Assembly (NCBI GenBank): GCA_905236465.1
Contig: CAJOQA010000329.1
Location: forward strand, 1-35,260
Reading direction: 5' to 3'
Origin: an uncultured Treponema sp.
GTDB lineage: Bacteria > Spirochaetota > Spirochaetia > Treponematales > Treponemataceae
Length of the DNA stretch: 35,260 nt
Notes under the pieces: model-generated
What the model was told of the DNA's origin: nothing
The model's database searches: none
The model's input: only the letters and a program-made list of their open reading frames with translations
Shown here: positions 16,936 through 23,692 of the stretch, one piece after another
Position numbering within the stretch: the first letter of the stretch is position 1
How the letters are laid out: every line of letters starts with the position of its first letter
Made by a program: the position numbers and the translations under genes

Positions 16936-17502
16936 TTAGCATTCTTCTACTAAACCGCGCTTTGCTAGTTCACTTAAGATATTTCCCACAATTTCTTCGG
17001 GAACATTTACACTGGTGTCAATAACTAAATTTGCTACATCTGCATAATCATTGTTATTTATACCGTATAGATTTTGATATCTTTTTGTATCCTCACTATC
17101 CCGCATAGTTGTAAATCTTTTTATTTCCTGCAGGTCACCTCCTTCCCGATTTAAAATACGGCTTGCGCGTAAATCATCAGAGGCCAATAGGTAGATTTTT
17201 ACATCAGCTTCTTTTAGCATCCAAATTGCTAACCTACTTCCTAATACGCAGGATTCTTTCTTTGCAAGTTCAACCTGTCTTGTATCAACTGCTTTATCCC
17301 AAGAATCATCTGTTTTTGCAGCTTCTATAACTTGAGCTAATGTCATTCCTTTTTCTGCAGCTAACTGCCTGAAGGTAAAGTTTATAAGCTTTATCCCAAG
17401 CTTTTCTGATAGTAAAGAACTGACAGTTGTATTTCCACAACCAGATTTTCCACTAATTGCAATTCTAAGTTCTTTTCCATTTGGAATCTTATAATTTTTC
17501 AT
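16936..17502 (-). CDS. Cytidylate kinase-like protein with altered Walker A motif
   Basis: This 188-residue protein resembles the archaeal-type cytidylate kinase family (P-loop NMP kinases of about 180 residues), which phosphorylates CMP/dCMP. Support comes from the N-terminal strand plus P-loop (LRIAISGKSGCGNTT, about residues 12-26), a conserved INFTFRQLAAEKGM segment, SRLAIWML, and an arginine-rich lid (RASRILNREG). In the P-loop the invariant lysine of GxxxxGK[ST] is N24; a lysine is present at position 19 instead. This leaves catalytic activity uncertain unless K19 substitutes. It is the last gene of murC-yicC-kinase, with AAGGAGG overlapping the yicC stop. Other members of the P-loop kinase group remain possible, so I give no gene symbol. 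Confidence 0.8.
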   Translation of the reverse strand: MKNYKIPNGKELRIAISGKSGCGNTTVSSLLSEKLGIKLINFTFRQLAAEKGMTLAQVIEAAKTDDSWDKAVDTRQVELAKKESCVLGSRLAIWMLKEADVKIYLLASDDLRASRILNREGGDLQEIKRFTTMRDSEDTKRYQNLYGINNNDYADVANLVIDTSVNVPEEIVGNILSELAKRGLVEEC

Positions 17503-17513
17503 GCTAAGCCTCC

Positions 17514-18383
17514 TTATTCAACATTTTTTGCTTGCTCTCTAATATTTTCCAAAGCATCTTTTGCATTTACAACCATTTGCCCTACTTCAGAAAATTGATT
17601 TTTGCTGCCTATAGTGTTTATTTCCCTATTTGCTTCCTGACAGATAAAGTCTATTCTTTTACCTGGCGTTGGGTTTTCTGTTAATTCTTTCCGCAAAGCT
17701 GAAAGGTGACTTTGAAGCCGTATTATTTCTTCATTGATAGTATAGCGGACTAGCATTAAAGCTATTTCTTCAAGGATTTTGTTTTGGTCAAAATTATTCC
17801 CCAACAAATCATTAAATTTTTTAGAAATTGTTTCCTTGAATTTTCCTTCCATCTTTGGCTGCCATTCTTTGAAAAAACAAGCACATGAATCAAGGATGTC
17901 AAGTTTTGCAAGTAAATCTGCTTTTAAATTCTCTCCCTCGCGTTTTCTATCCCCAATAAAATTCTCTAAAACTTCAGAAAAAACTGTTTTGATTTTTTCC
18001 CAATACTTTTCAGCATCATATTCGTAAGAAACATTCAAAACGCCCTCTTGAGAAATAATTAAATCCAAGGGAATTTCTTTATTCTCATATCCAATTGCAT
18101 GAGCTACCTTTGATATTGCTTCTTTATAAAGCAGAGCAACTTTTGGATCAGCACTTATTTTTGCCGTTGAATTTAAATCCTTTACCCTGATAGTTACGTC
18201 GATTTTGCCACGAACAATCTTTTGGCAGATTTTTTCCCTGATTTTACTTTCTAAAAGATTCAGATAAGATGGTAAATTTATTGACAAATCTAGAAATCTT
18301 GAATTCACTGATTTTATTTCTACGCTAATCTGAGTCGAATCAATTAGGGCTTCCTTGTAAGCATAACCGGTCATGCTATTCAT
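17514..18383 (-). CDS. yicC: YicC/YloC family endoribonuclease
   Basis: This 289-residue protein is a typical YicC family member. The N terminus MNSMTGYA, with VEIKSVNSRFLDL (about residues 22-34), and the C-terminal HLSALRKEL, GKRIDFICQEANREINTIGSK (about 242-262) are family hallmarks. The usual length is about 290. YicC and YloC have been shown to be endoribonucleases involved in RNA turnover. The start overlaps the end of murC by eight bases, with GGAG seven bases upstream inside murC, so translation is coupled to murC. A kinase gene follows on the other side, which recalls the common yicC-gmk arrangement with a different nucleotide kinase in gmk's place. Confidence 0.93.
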   Translation of the reverse strand: MNSMTGYAYKEALIDSTQISVEIKSVNSRFLDLSINLPSYLNLLESKIREKICQKIVRGKIDVTIRVKDLNSTAKISADPKVALLYKEAISKVAHAIGYENKEIPLDLIISQEGVLNVSYEYDAEKYWEKIKTVFSEVLENFIGDRKREGENLKADLLAKLDILDSCACFFKEWQPKMEGKFKETISKKFNDLLGNNFDQNKILEEIALMLVRYTINEEIIRLQSHLSALRKELTENPTPGKRIDFICQEANREINTIGSKNQFSEVGQMVVNAKDALENIREQAKNVE

Positions 18384-19887
18384 TTGCTTTCTCCATAAGT
18401 CTATTTAAGATCCCCTTGCCGACTTTCCAATTGTCTCCGGCCCCCATTGTTACAAAGATATAACCCTCAGGGTACATTTCTCCACTAGGCTTTGAAAGTT
18501 GTTTATATCCTTCTTCTTCAGCATCTTCAAATTCTTTACAGTATTTTACATTAGGATGAAGAGTTGCCGCTTTTTCTGCAAGCATTTTTCCTGTAACTAA
18601 AGCTGAATCTGCACTTTCTCTAGCAGAACCGTATATCTTATTTATTATAACACTATCTGCAGCTGAAAAGCTTCCTGCAAATTCATCAAAGAGAGCTTTT
18701 GTCCTTGTGTATGTGTGGCTCATAAAATCAACTATTATTTTGTGCCCCTTATAGAAGTTTCTAAAGCCCTTAAGTGTAGTATTTATCGCTGTTGGATGAT
18801 GGCCATAATCATCTATAAAAATAACATCTTGGCCAATAGGACTTTTTGCCCTGCCTATAATTTCACTGCGCCTCTTTCCCCCTTTAAAATCAAGAAGGGC
18901 TTCTTTTATTAAAGTAACATAGTCTGCTAAATTCTTACCATCTGTTTTTAAAAGTTCGCAAGATAAAGCTAAGGCCGCAACAGCATTCCTTACATTATGT
19001 TCGCCTGGTACGCAAAGTGAGCACTCGCACAAGTTCCCAACAGAAAAGAACTGCTTGCCTGCTTCTATTCTACCAAAATCAAGGTGATAGTCTCCTTCAG
19101 CATTAACGCCATAGGGAATTAACTGAATATCCTCCCGTATTTTTTTTACAAGCCCTGCGGTTTCACAAGCACCTGCTTCATCTGCACAGTATATAAGCTG
19201 TCCTCCCTTTGGCAACAGGCATATATAGTCAACAAAAGCTGCACGGATATCTTGATAAGTTGGGTAATAATCTTGATGGTCACTTTCCACAGCAGTAAGG
19301 ATTATCTTCTGCGGATGAAAAGCCATAAAATGCCTTTGATACTCACATGTTTCTGCAACAAAATAATTTTTTCCCCCTGCTTGATATGAATCGCTGGTCA
19401 TTGTACAAGTTGACTTCCCAAAAGAGGATATTATGCTTCCTGCAAGAACTTGCGAAGGTAAATTAATCTTTTTTAGGATTGTACCACATAAGCCTGTAGT
19501 TGTAGTTTTCCCATGAACCCCACAGATTCCGCAAGAATAAGCACTTTTGCTTATAGCACCCAAGGCCTCGCTATACAGTAACATAGGAATGCCTTTTTCC
19601 TGGGCCTCAGCAAGATCTGGGTTTTTGTCAGGTGAATAGGCACTTGAATAAATGATATATTGAATGTCTGATGTAATATTTTTTTTGCTAAAGGGTTGAG
19701 CTTTTATGCCAAGCTTTTCTAGAATCTCATCTGTATAAAAATGTTCTTCAACATCGCTACCAGTAATAGTGGCACCTCTCTTGTTTAAAATTTCAACAAG
19801 AGCTGCCATTCCTGTCCCCTTTATTCCAACAAAATGTATATGCACTCCCTTTAAATCAGAGGGAAGATTTTTTAAAATTTGTTCCAT
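18376..19887 (-). CDS. murC: UDP-N-acetylmuramate--L-alanine ligase
   Basis: This 503-residue protein is a Mur ligase. The N-terminal UDP-binding region HFVGIKGTGMAALVEIL (about 18-34) is specific to MurC/Mpl. The ATP loop is GVHGKTTTT (123-131, K127), with AETCEYQRHF and the central ESDHQDYY motif, and FIDDYGHHPT later. It adds L-alanine to UDP-MurNAc in the cytoplasm, the first step of the peptide stem. The related recycling enzyme Mpl is shorter of evidence here; MurC fits better. The promoter at 19895-19923 lies so close that the mRNA probably begins at or within one base of the ATG, and no Shine-Dalgarno is visible. It leads the murC-yicC-kinase operon. Confidence 0.93.
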   Translation of the reverse strand: MEQILKNLPSDLKGVHIHFVGIKGTGMAALVEILNKRGATITGSDVEEHFYTDEILEKLGIKAQPFSKKNITSDIQYIIYSSAYSPDKNPDLAEAQEKGIPMLLYSEALGAISKSAYSCGICGVHGKTTTTGLCGTILKKINLPSQVLAGSIISSFGKSTCTMTSDSYQAGGKNYFVAETCEYQRHFMAFHPQKIILTAVESDHQDYYPTYQDIRAAFVDYICLLPKGGQLIYCADEAGACETAGLVKKIREDIQLIPYGVNAEGDYHLDFGRIEAGKQFFSVGNLCECSLCVPGEHNVRNAVAALALSCELLKTDGKNLADYVTLIKEALLDFKGGKRRSEIIGRAKSPIGQDVIFIDDYGHHPTAINTTLKGFRNFYKGHKIIVDFMSHTYTRTKALFDEFAGSFSAADSVIINKIYGSARESADSALVTGKMLAEKAATLHPNVKYCKEFEDAEEEGYKQLSKPSGEMYPEGYIFVTMGAGDNWKVGKGILNRLMEKANE

Positions 19888-19894
19888 AAGAGAT

Positions 19895-19923
19895 ATAATA
19901 GCATAGATTTATAGTAAGTGCAA
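19895..19923 (-). promoter_or_regulatory. Promoter of murC, predicted leaderless
   Basis: On the minus strand the -35 is TTGCAC (19923-19918), the spacer 17 bases and the -10 TATTAT (19900-19895). Only seven bases (ATCTCTT) separate the -10 from the ATG at 19887, so transcription should begin at about the A of the start codon. Confidence 0.72.
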
Positions 19924-19947
19924 CTTTTGTTTTCAAGCACAGGTGCC

Positions 19948-20436
19948 CTACATATTATCGTATGTTTGTACAGAGTCTTCTAAGTGTTCTATTTTTACAC
20001 TTGCTTGCTTAAACATTTCCAATGAATCCTCTTCGTCATGATAATGCTTTTCGCAAACTACCCTTTTTATCCCGCAGTTTATAATGAGCATGGCGCAGGT
20101 TCTGCAAGGAGTCATTTTGCAATATACAGTTGCCCCGTCAATTGATATTCCCTTTTTTGCAGCCTGACAGATTGCATTTTGTTCTGCATGAACAGTACGG
20201 ACACAATGCTGGGTAATCGAACCATCAGTGTGTATCATTTTTCTCATCATGTGACCGACATCATCACAGTGAGGAAGACCTGCAGGAGACCCAACATAAC
20301 CTGTTACAAGAATTTGATTATCTTTTGCAATAACACAACCAGATCTACCCCTGTCACAAGTTGCACGCTTAGCAATTGTGCGACAAACTTCCATAAAATA
20401 TTCATCCCAAGTAGGACGCTTATAGTTTTTTCCCAT
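19948..20436 (-). CDS. comEB: Deoxycytidylate (dCMP) deaminase
   Basis: This 162-residue protein is a zinc cytidine/deoxycytidylate deaminase of the ComEB type. The zinc ligands and proton-shuttle glutamate are in H83-A-E85 (TVHAEQNAI) and P110-C111-x-x-C114 (TPCRTCAM). N-terminal WDEYFMEVCRTIAKRATCDRGRSG and GYVGSPAGLPHCDD are characteristic of dCMP deaminases. It converts dCMP to dUMP for thymidylate synthesis. The gene has its own promoter with a -10 ending six bases before the ATG and no Shine-Dalgarno, suggesting a leaderless message. It ends 61 bases upstream of murC on the same strand, with no obvious terminator in that gap. Confidence 0.92.
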   Translation of the reverse strand: MGKNYKRPTWDEYFMEVCRTIAKRATCDRGRSGCVIAKDNQILVTGYVGSPAGLPHCDDVGHMMRKMIHTDGSITQHCVRTVHAEQNAICQAAKKGISIDGATVYCKMTPCRTCAMLIINCGIKRVVCEKHYHDEEDSLEMFKQASVKIEHLEDSVQTYDNM

Positions 20437-20442
20437 AGTTTT

Positions 20443-20472
20443 AATATATTAGAAATATTATTTCTTTTTCAA
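20443..20472 (-). promoter_or_regulatory. Promoter of the dCMP deaminase gene, predicted leaderless
   Basis: On the minus strand the -35 is TTGAAA (20472-20467), the spacer 18 bases and the -10 TATATT (20448-20443). Six bases (AAAACT) then precede the ATG at 20436. The region is very AT-rich, so the exact -10 could be shifted by a few bases. Confidence 0.6.
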
Positions 20473-20502
20473 GTATTTTTTTATTTTTTTTGCAAAAATA
20501 TA

Positions 20503-20531
20503 TTGACATTTTTTTTTAGAAAAGGTATAGT
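20503..20531 (+). promoter_or_regulatory. Promoter of tRNA-Gly
   Basis: A perfect -35 TTGACA (20503-20508), a 17-base spacer and a -10 TATAGT (20526-20531) lie directly before the tRNA, whose 5' end is at 20544. The predicted start is near 20538, so only a few bases of 5' leader need trimming. Confidence 0.88.
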
Positions 20532-20543
20532 AACAATCGTTAT

Positions 20544-20615
20544 GCGGCAGTGGTATAACGGCTATTACCTCAGCCTTCCAAGCTGAAGACGAGGGTTCGA
20601 CTCCCTTCTGCCGCT
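20544..20615 (+). tRNA. tRNA-Gly (anticodon TCC)
   Basis: A complete cloverleaf is visible: acceptor GCGGCAG pairs with CTGCCGC (20608-20614). The D arm follows, then the anticodon stem TCAGC/GCTGA with loop CTTCCAA, giving anticodon TCC at 20577-20579. The T arm is GAGGG-TTCGACT-CCCTT with one wobble. The discriminator is T (20615), usual for bacterial tRNA-Gly. CCA is not encoded (TTT follows), so CCA must be added by an enzyme. Confidence 0.96.
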
Positions 20616-20637
20616 TTTTTTTATTTTAAATGCTTTA

Positions 20638-20677
20638 AAAAAAGCCAAAACCTTGAAATGTAGGTTTTGGCTTTTTT
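20638..20677. terminator. Bidirectional terminator between tRNA-Gly and rnc
   Basis: AAAAAAGCCAAAACC (20638-20652) pairs perfectly with GGTTTTGGCTTTTTT (20663-20677) around a ten-base loop. T-runs follow on both strands. It ends the tRNA-Gly transcript on the plus strand and the rnc transcript on the minus strand. Confidence 0.9.
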
Positions 20678-20679
20678 AG

Positions 20680-21432
20680 TTAATATTTTTCTCCACTTAT
20701 TGTTAAATACGCTGCCTTTGCAACCTCCTGCTCTGCAGCCTTCTTGGACTTTCCAGATTCTGGGCCAAAAGTACTATCACCTAAATGGACAGAAACCCAA
20801 AATGTAGTATCGTGATCAGGCCCGCTCTTTTTTATCAGTTCATAGCTAGGACAAATTTTATATTTTTTCTGATAAAACTCCTGCAATAGGGTTTTATAAT
20901 CTTTATTCCCCTTGTCATTTTGAACTTTCCTGATTTCATCAACTATTATTCGCAGAACAAATTTTTCAGCAGCATCATAACCAGAATCTAAATACAGGGC
21001 ACCAATTACAGCCTCCACAGCATCAGCAAGTATTGCTTTTTTTTCTCTGCCACCGGTAAGTTCTTCCCCCTTTCCAAGGACCAGGTATTTATCTATATGC
21101 AGTATATTTTTTGCAATGGGAGCTAAGGTTTGTTCACTTACAACATTTGCTTTTATTTTTGCAAGATCCCCTTCTGGATTATCCATCATGTCTTCATATA
21201 AAAAAGCCGCAGTTGCAAGCCCTAAGACGCTATCGCCTAAAAATTCAAGCCTTTCGTTGTTATAACGCTTGTGCTCTGCGTTTTCATTTGAAAAAGACCT
21301 ATGGTGAAAGGCTAAATCCAAAATATTTAAATTCTTAAAATGCAAACCTACATTTTTACAGAACATTTCCAGTTCTTTTTTTCTTTGTGGGTCAAGTTTT
21401 TTAGATTCGTAAAAAAGATCTCTTAAATTCAT
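20680..21432 (-). CDS. rnc: Ribonuclease III
   Basis: This 250-residue protein has the RNase III signature NNERLEFLGDSVLGL (58-72) with catalytic E63 and D67, and the second pair D137 and E140 in LADAVEAVIGALYLDSG. A double-stranded RNA-binding domain follows from about residue 175, starting DYKTLLQEFYQK and ending in KKAAEQEVAKAAY. It cleaves double-stranded RNA, including rRNA precursors. It follows acpP as in many bacteria, but a terminator separates them. The ATG has no Shine-Dalgarno; an extended -10 (TGTTAATAT) ends six bases before it, suggesting a leaderless mRNA. A later start at M23 would remove part of helix 1 and also lacks a good ribosome-binding site. Confidence 0.95.
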   Translation of the reverse strand: MNLRDLFYESKKLDPQRKKELEMFCKNVGLHFKNLNILDLAFHHRSFSNENAEHKRYNNERLEFLGDSVLGLATAAFLYEDMMDNPEGDLAKIKANVVSEQTLAPIAKNILHIDKYLVLGKGEELTGGREKKAILADAVEAVIGALYLDSGYDAAEKFVLRIIVDEIRKVQNDKGNKDYKTLLQEFYQKKYKICPSYELIKKSGPDHDTTFWVSVHLGDSTFGPESGKSKKAAEQEVAKAAYLTISGEKY

Positions 21433-21438
21433 TTTTTT

Positions 21439-21447
21439 ATATTAACA
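21439..21447 (-). promoter_or_regulatory. Extended -10 promoter of rnc, predicted leaderless
   Basis: On the minus strand TGT-TAATAT occupies 21447-21439, an extended -10 with TGn. No good -35 is present at the usual distance; that position falls in the acpP terminator stem. Six A residues follow, then the ATG at 21432. Confidence 0.5.
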
Positions 21448-21450
21448 TTT

Positions 21451-21485
21451 AAAATAAAAAAAGCACAGTATTAAACTGTGCTTTT
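21451..21485 (-). terminator. Intrinsic terminator of rpmF-acpP
   Basis: AAAAGCACAGT (21485-21475 on the minus strand) pairs perfectly with ACTGTGCTTTT (21469-21459) around a five-base loop and runs into a T-rich tail (TTTTTTTATTTT). It lies between acpP and rnc. Confidence 0.85.
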
Positions 21486-21500
21486 CACTTAGTAAAGTAT

Positions 21501-21737
21501 TTATTTCTGCTGTGACTTAATGTAGTCGTATGCATCCTTTACAGTCTCAAATTCATTAGCCTTTTCATCAGGAATAGAAACACCTGTTTCTTCCTCAATA
21601 GCATAAACTAATTCGTAAGTATCAAGACTGTCTGCTCCCAAATCACCGCGGAATGTTGCTTCCATTGTTACCTTTGAAGGCTCAATATCAAGCTTTTCAG
21701 CAATCAATTTCTGAATCTTCTCGAATAATTCGTCCAT
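21501..21737 (-). CDS. acpP: Acyl carrier protein
   Basis: This 78-residue acidic protein has the ACP signature LGADSLDTYELVYAIEEE; S37 of DSL is the 4'-phosphopantetheine attachment site. It carries growing acyl chains in fatty acid synthesis. AGGAG lies eight bases before the ATG. It follows rpmF by 14 bases and ends at a strong terminator. The plsX-fabHDG genes often found between rpmF and acpP are absent here. CoaD, encoded just upstream, makes the CoA precursor from which the phosphopantetheine arm comes. Confidence 0.97.
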   Translation of the reverse strand: MDELFEKIQKLIAEKLDIEPSKVTMEATFRGDLGADSLDTYELVYAIEEETGVSIPDEKANEFETVKDAYDYIKSQQK

Positions 21738-21751
21738 TTTATTCTCCTAGT

Positions 21752-21940
21752 TTAGCCGTTTACTTGTGGTGTAATCACCTGGCGTCCGTGGTAAAAACCG
21801 CATTTTGGGCATACATGATGCTGCAAAACAAGGTTTCCGCAGTTGGCGCACTCAACAAGATGAGGAGTTGCAAGATGCATATTTACTCCACGTCTTCTTT
21901 TAGTTACGGCCTTTGAAGTTTTTGATCTAGGTACTGCCAT
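21752..21940 (-). CDS. rpmF: 50S ribosomal protein L32
   Basis: This 62-residue basic protein begins MAVPRSKTSKAVTKRRRG, the L32 hallmark. It carries four zinc-binding cysteines (C31-x-x-C34 and C44-x-x-C47), so it is the zinc-containing form. Its length is typical. GAGG lies about ten bases before the ATG. It is read from the promoter at 21989-22018 and is co-transcribed with acpP. Confidence 0.97.
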   Translation of the reverse strand: MAVPRSKTSKAVTKRRRGVNMHLATPHLVECANCGNLVLQHHVCPKCGFYHGRQVITPQVNG

Positions 21941-21988
21941 AATATATAACCTCGCTATAAATTTTTAGTCGTCTGTATAACGTTGCTT

Positions 21989-22018
21989 ATATTACTACAG
22001 ATTCCTATTCCATGTCAA
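21989..22018 (-). promoter_or_regulatory. Promoter of rpmF-acpP
   Basis: On the minus strand a perfect -35 TTGACA (22018-22013) is followed by an 18-base spacer and a -10 TAATAT (21994-21989). The predicted start near 21982 leaves a leader of about 40 bases. Confidence 0.78.
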
Positions 22019-22043
22019 GAATTATACTGTTATTTTTATTGAT

Positions 22044-22084
22044 TTGTCAATAAAAAAATTGACAAAAATTAAAAATTTGTCAAA
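22044..22084 (-). terminator. coaD terminator with overlapping TTGACAA palindromes
   Basis: Read on the minus strand, TTTGACAAA overlaps the coaD stop, then TTTGTCAAT (22066-22058) can pair with it, followed by seven T (22058-22052): a weak, AT-rich terminator. A third arm, ATTGACAA (22051-22044), can pair with the same middle arm, so two hairpins compete. Confidence 0.55.
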
Positions 22085-22565
22085 CTTCCCTGTGATACTT
22101 TGCTTTTATAGCCTTCTCGACTATAGACGGAACCATTCCACTTATATCACCCCCATAACGGGCTAATTCCTTTATGCTACTGGACCTTATAAGAAAATAC
22201 CTTTGTTCCGTAGGTACAAAGAGGGTTTCAACTTCCTGGTTCAATGATCGGTTTACCAGGGATAAGTCAAATTCATAGGAAAAATCATTAGTGTTCCTTA
22301 TTCCCCTAAGCAAGACATTTGCTTTAACCTTTTTACAATAATCAACAATAAGGGTATTACAGATATGTACACTTACATTTAAAAATCCTTTAGTAAGTTC
22401 TGATAACATATCGAATCGCTCTTTATCATCAAAAAGGTATTTTTTATCAGGATTTACCGCAATAACGACATCTATTGCATCAAAAAGCTTGCTGGACCTT
22501 TCTATAATATTTAAATGTCCAAGTGTCGGAGGATCAAAAGATCCTGGAAAAACTGCTGTAGTCAT
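22080..22565 (-). CDS. coaD: Phosphopantetheine adenylyltransferase
   Basis: This 161-residue protein begins MTTAVFPGSFDPPTLGHLNII, the nucleotidyltransferase motif with the catalytic (T/H)xGH at T14-x-G16-H17. RGIRNTNDFSYEFDLSLVNR and the ISSSxxKE-like RSSSIKELARYGGD complete the PPAT pattern. The length (about 160) is normal. It makes dephospho-CoA from 4'-phosphopantetheine and ATP, the penultimate step of CoA synthesis. AGGAG precedes the ATG. It is read from its own promoter region and ends upstream of rpmF-acpP on the same strand, with a weak terminator between. Confidence 0.97.
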   Translation of the reverse strand: MTTAVFPGSFDPPTLGHLNIIERSSKLFDAIDVVIAVNPDKKYLFDDKERFDMLSELTKGFLNVSVHICNTLIVDYCKKVKANVLLRGIRNTNDFSYEFDLSLVNRSLNQEVETLFVPTEQRYFLIRSSSIKELARYGGDISGMVPSIVEKAIKAKYHREV

Positions 22566-22625
22566 AAAAAACTCCTAGAGAACCTCAAAAAAACAGAAGT
22601 TTTTCCAAGTTTCCTCTTGTTTCCG

Positions 22626-22654
22626 ACTATAACAGTTTTTAATAAGAATGAAAA
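22626..22654 (-). promoter_or_regulatory. Probable promoter of coaD
   Basis: On the minus strand a -10 TATAGT (22631-22626) is preceded by TGT (extended -10) and, after a 17-base spacer, a weak -35 TTTTCA (22654-22649). The leader would be about 55 bases. The rest of the 22566-22808 gap is AT-rich; no clear promoter for the plus-strand lipoprotein gene was found. Confidence 0.5.
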
Positions 22655-22808
22655 GAGAGAAAAAAATATTTTTTTTGTAACTTAAGCAGGAAAAGTCTAT
22701 TCAATATTATAGAGAACAGTAAATCATCAAGAAAAATCTTTTGATAAAAATTATTTTTTTTTACAAAAGGATTTGACCAAAAAAGCACATAAGGATAGAA
22801 TAAGGGGT

Positions 22809-23636
22809 ATGAAACGGAATTTTTTTACAAAAATTGCTACGATAATGTCTGTGTGCTTGCTTCTTGTTGCAGGTTGTGCTTCAAAGCAAGATGAAAGCAA
22901 AACAGAAAGCAGTCAGGTAAAAACAAGCCCGCCACCAAAGGTAGAGGTAAAGAAAGCTGCTCCTGCAAATACTCAAAAACAGACTGTAAAAAAGGAGCCT
23001 GTAAAGGTTGAAAAGCCGGCAGAACCTATACAGAACCCTATAACAGAAAGTCCTAAAATGGAAAAAGTTGCTGTAATAAATGACAGTCCTGCTCCCTTAG
23101 TAGAAAAGAAGCAGGAACCTGAGAAGGAAGAGGTTGCTAAAGTTGTGGAAGAACCCAAAGTTGAAAGCACCCCTGAACCCCAGCCAGAACCTGTAAAGGA
23201 GGAAGTTGCACAGGAAGATGATGAGTATACACGATCTGTCAGCAAAGTAAAAGGCTCTATTACAAAAGAAACTTTTGAGGAAGATAAAAAAGAAATTCTT
23301 GCGATAATAGACAAGTTGGCAGATATAATGAAGAGTTCTGATTATCAAAGTTGGCTTTCTTACGTTGATTCAGAAAGTAAAACTTATTGGTCAAACAGGA
23401 CAAATCTTCAAAAGGCAGCTGCCAGGCGTAAAGGTTTACAGTTGAATTACTTAAGGGATTACTTCCTAAAAGTTTTTGTTCCTGCTCGAAAAGGACGCCG
23501 AATTGATGAAATTCGCTATGAAACTGAAAGCTCTGTAAAGGCAGTACAGGTAAATGGCAGTAATGATACTATTTTCTACGATTTTCAAAAAGAAAATGGT
23601 GTATGGAAAGTTCATTTACCGCCTATTTCAGATTGA
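22809..23636 (+). CDS. Pro/Lys/Glu-rich lipoprotein with a C-terminal globular domain
   Basis: The chosen ATG gives 275 residues: a lipoprotein signal MKRNFFTKIATIMSVCLLLVAGC (lipidated C23), a low-complexity linker rich in P, K, E and V (about 24-145), and a folded C-terminal domain of about 125 residues. That domain starts near SKVKGSITKETFEED, has a helical region with YQSWLSYVDSESKTYW, and ends in beta-rich IFYDFQKENGVWKVHLPP. The ending looks like an NTF2-like or SnoaL-like domain, but I do not recognise a named family. The linker could span the periplasm or cross peptidoglycan. The reading frame is open from a TTG at 22773, but no ribosome-binding site is suitably placed there; AAGGA at 22791-22795 serves the ATG at long spacing. 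Confidence 0.8.
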   Translation: MKRNFFTKIATIMSVCLLLVAGCASKQDESKTESSQVKTSPPPKVEVKKAAPANTQKQTVKKEPVKVEKPAEPIQNPITESPKMEKVAVINDSPAPLVEKKQEPEKEEVAKVVEEPKVESTPEPQPEPVKEEVAQEDDEYTRSVSKVKGSITKETFEEDKKEILAIIDKLADIMKSSDYQSWLSYVDSESKTYWSNRTNLQKAAARRKGLQLNYLRDYFLKVFVPARKGRRIDEIRYETESSVKAVQVNGSNDTIFYDFQKENGVWKVHLPPISD

Positions 23637-23692
23637 TTTTTTACCGATAATACGTTAGACTATTATTTATAAACATCAGGAGGAACTGATAA

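Noticed and set aside
20179..20586. Plus-strand open frame across the dCMP deaminase gene and tRNA-Gly
   Set aside because: It runs antisense to a conserved gene and into a tRNA; no coding character.
22728..22757. Hairpin in the leader of the lipoprotein gene (ATCAAGA/TCTTTTGAT then T-run)
   Set aside because: The stem is short and AT-only in an AT-rich gap; a chance fold is likely.
22773..22808. TTG start extending the lipoprotein by 12 residues
   Set aside because: No ribosome-binding site lies at usable distance, and the ATG at 22809 gives a standard lipoprotein signal with AAGGA upstream. The extension cannot be fully excluded.
22973..23314. Antisense open frame rich in Ser and Thr opposite the lipoprotein linker
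   Set aside because: It is the reverse reading of a P/K/E-rich linker; no ribosome-binding site and no family resemblance.
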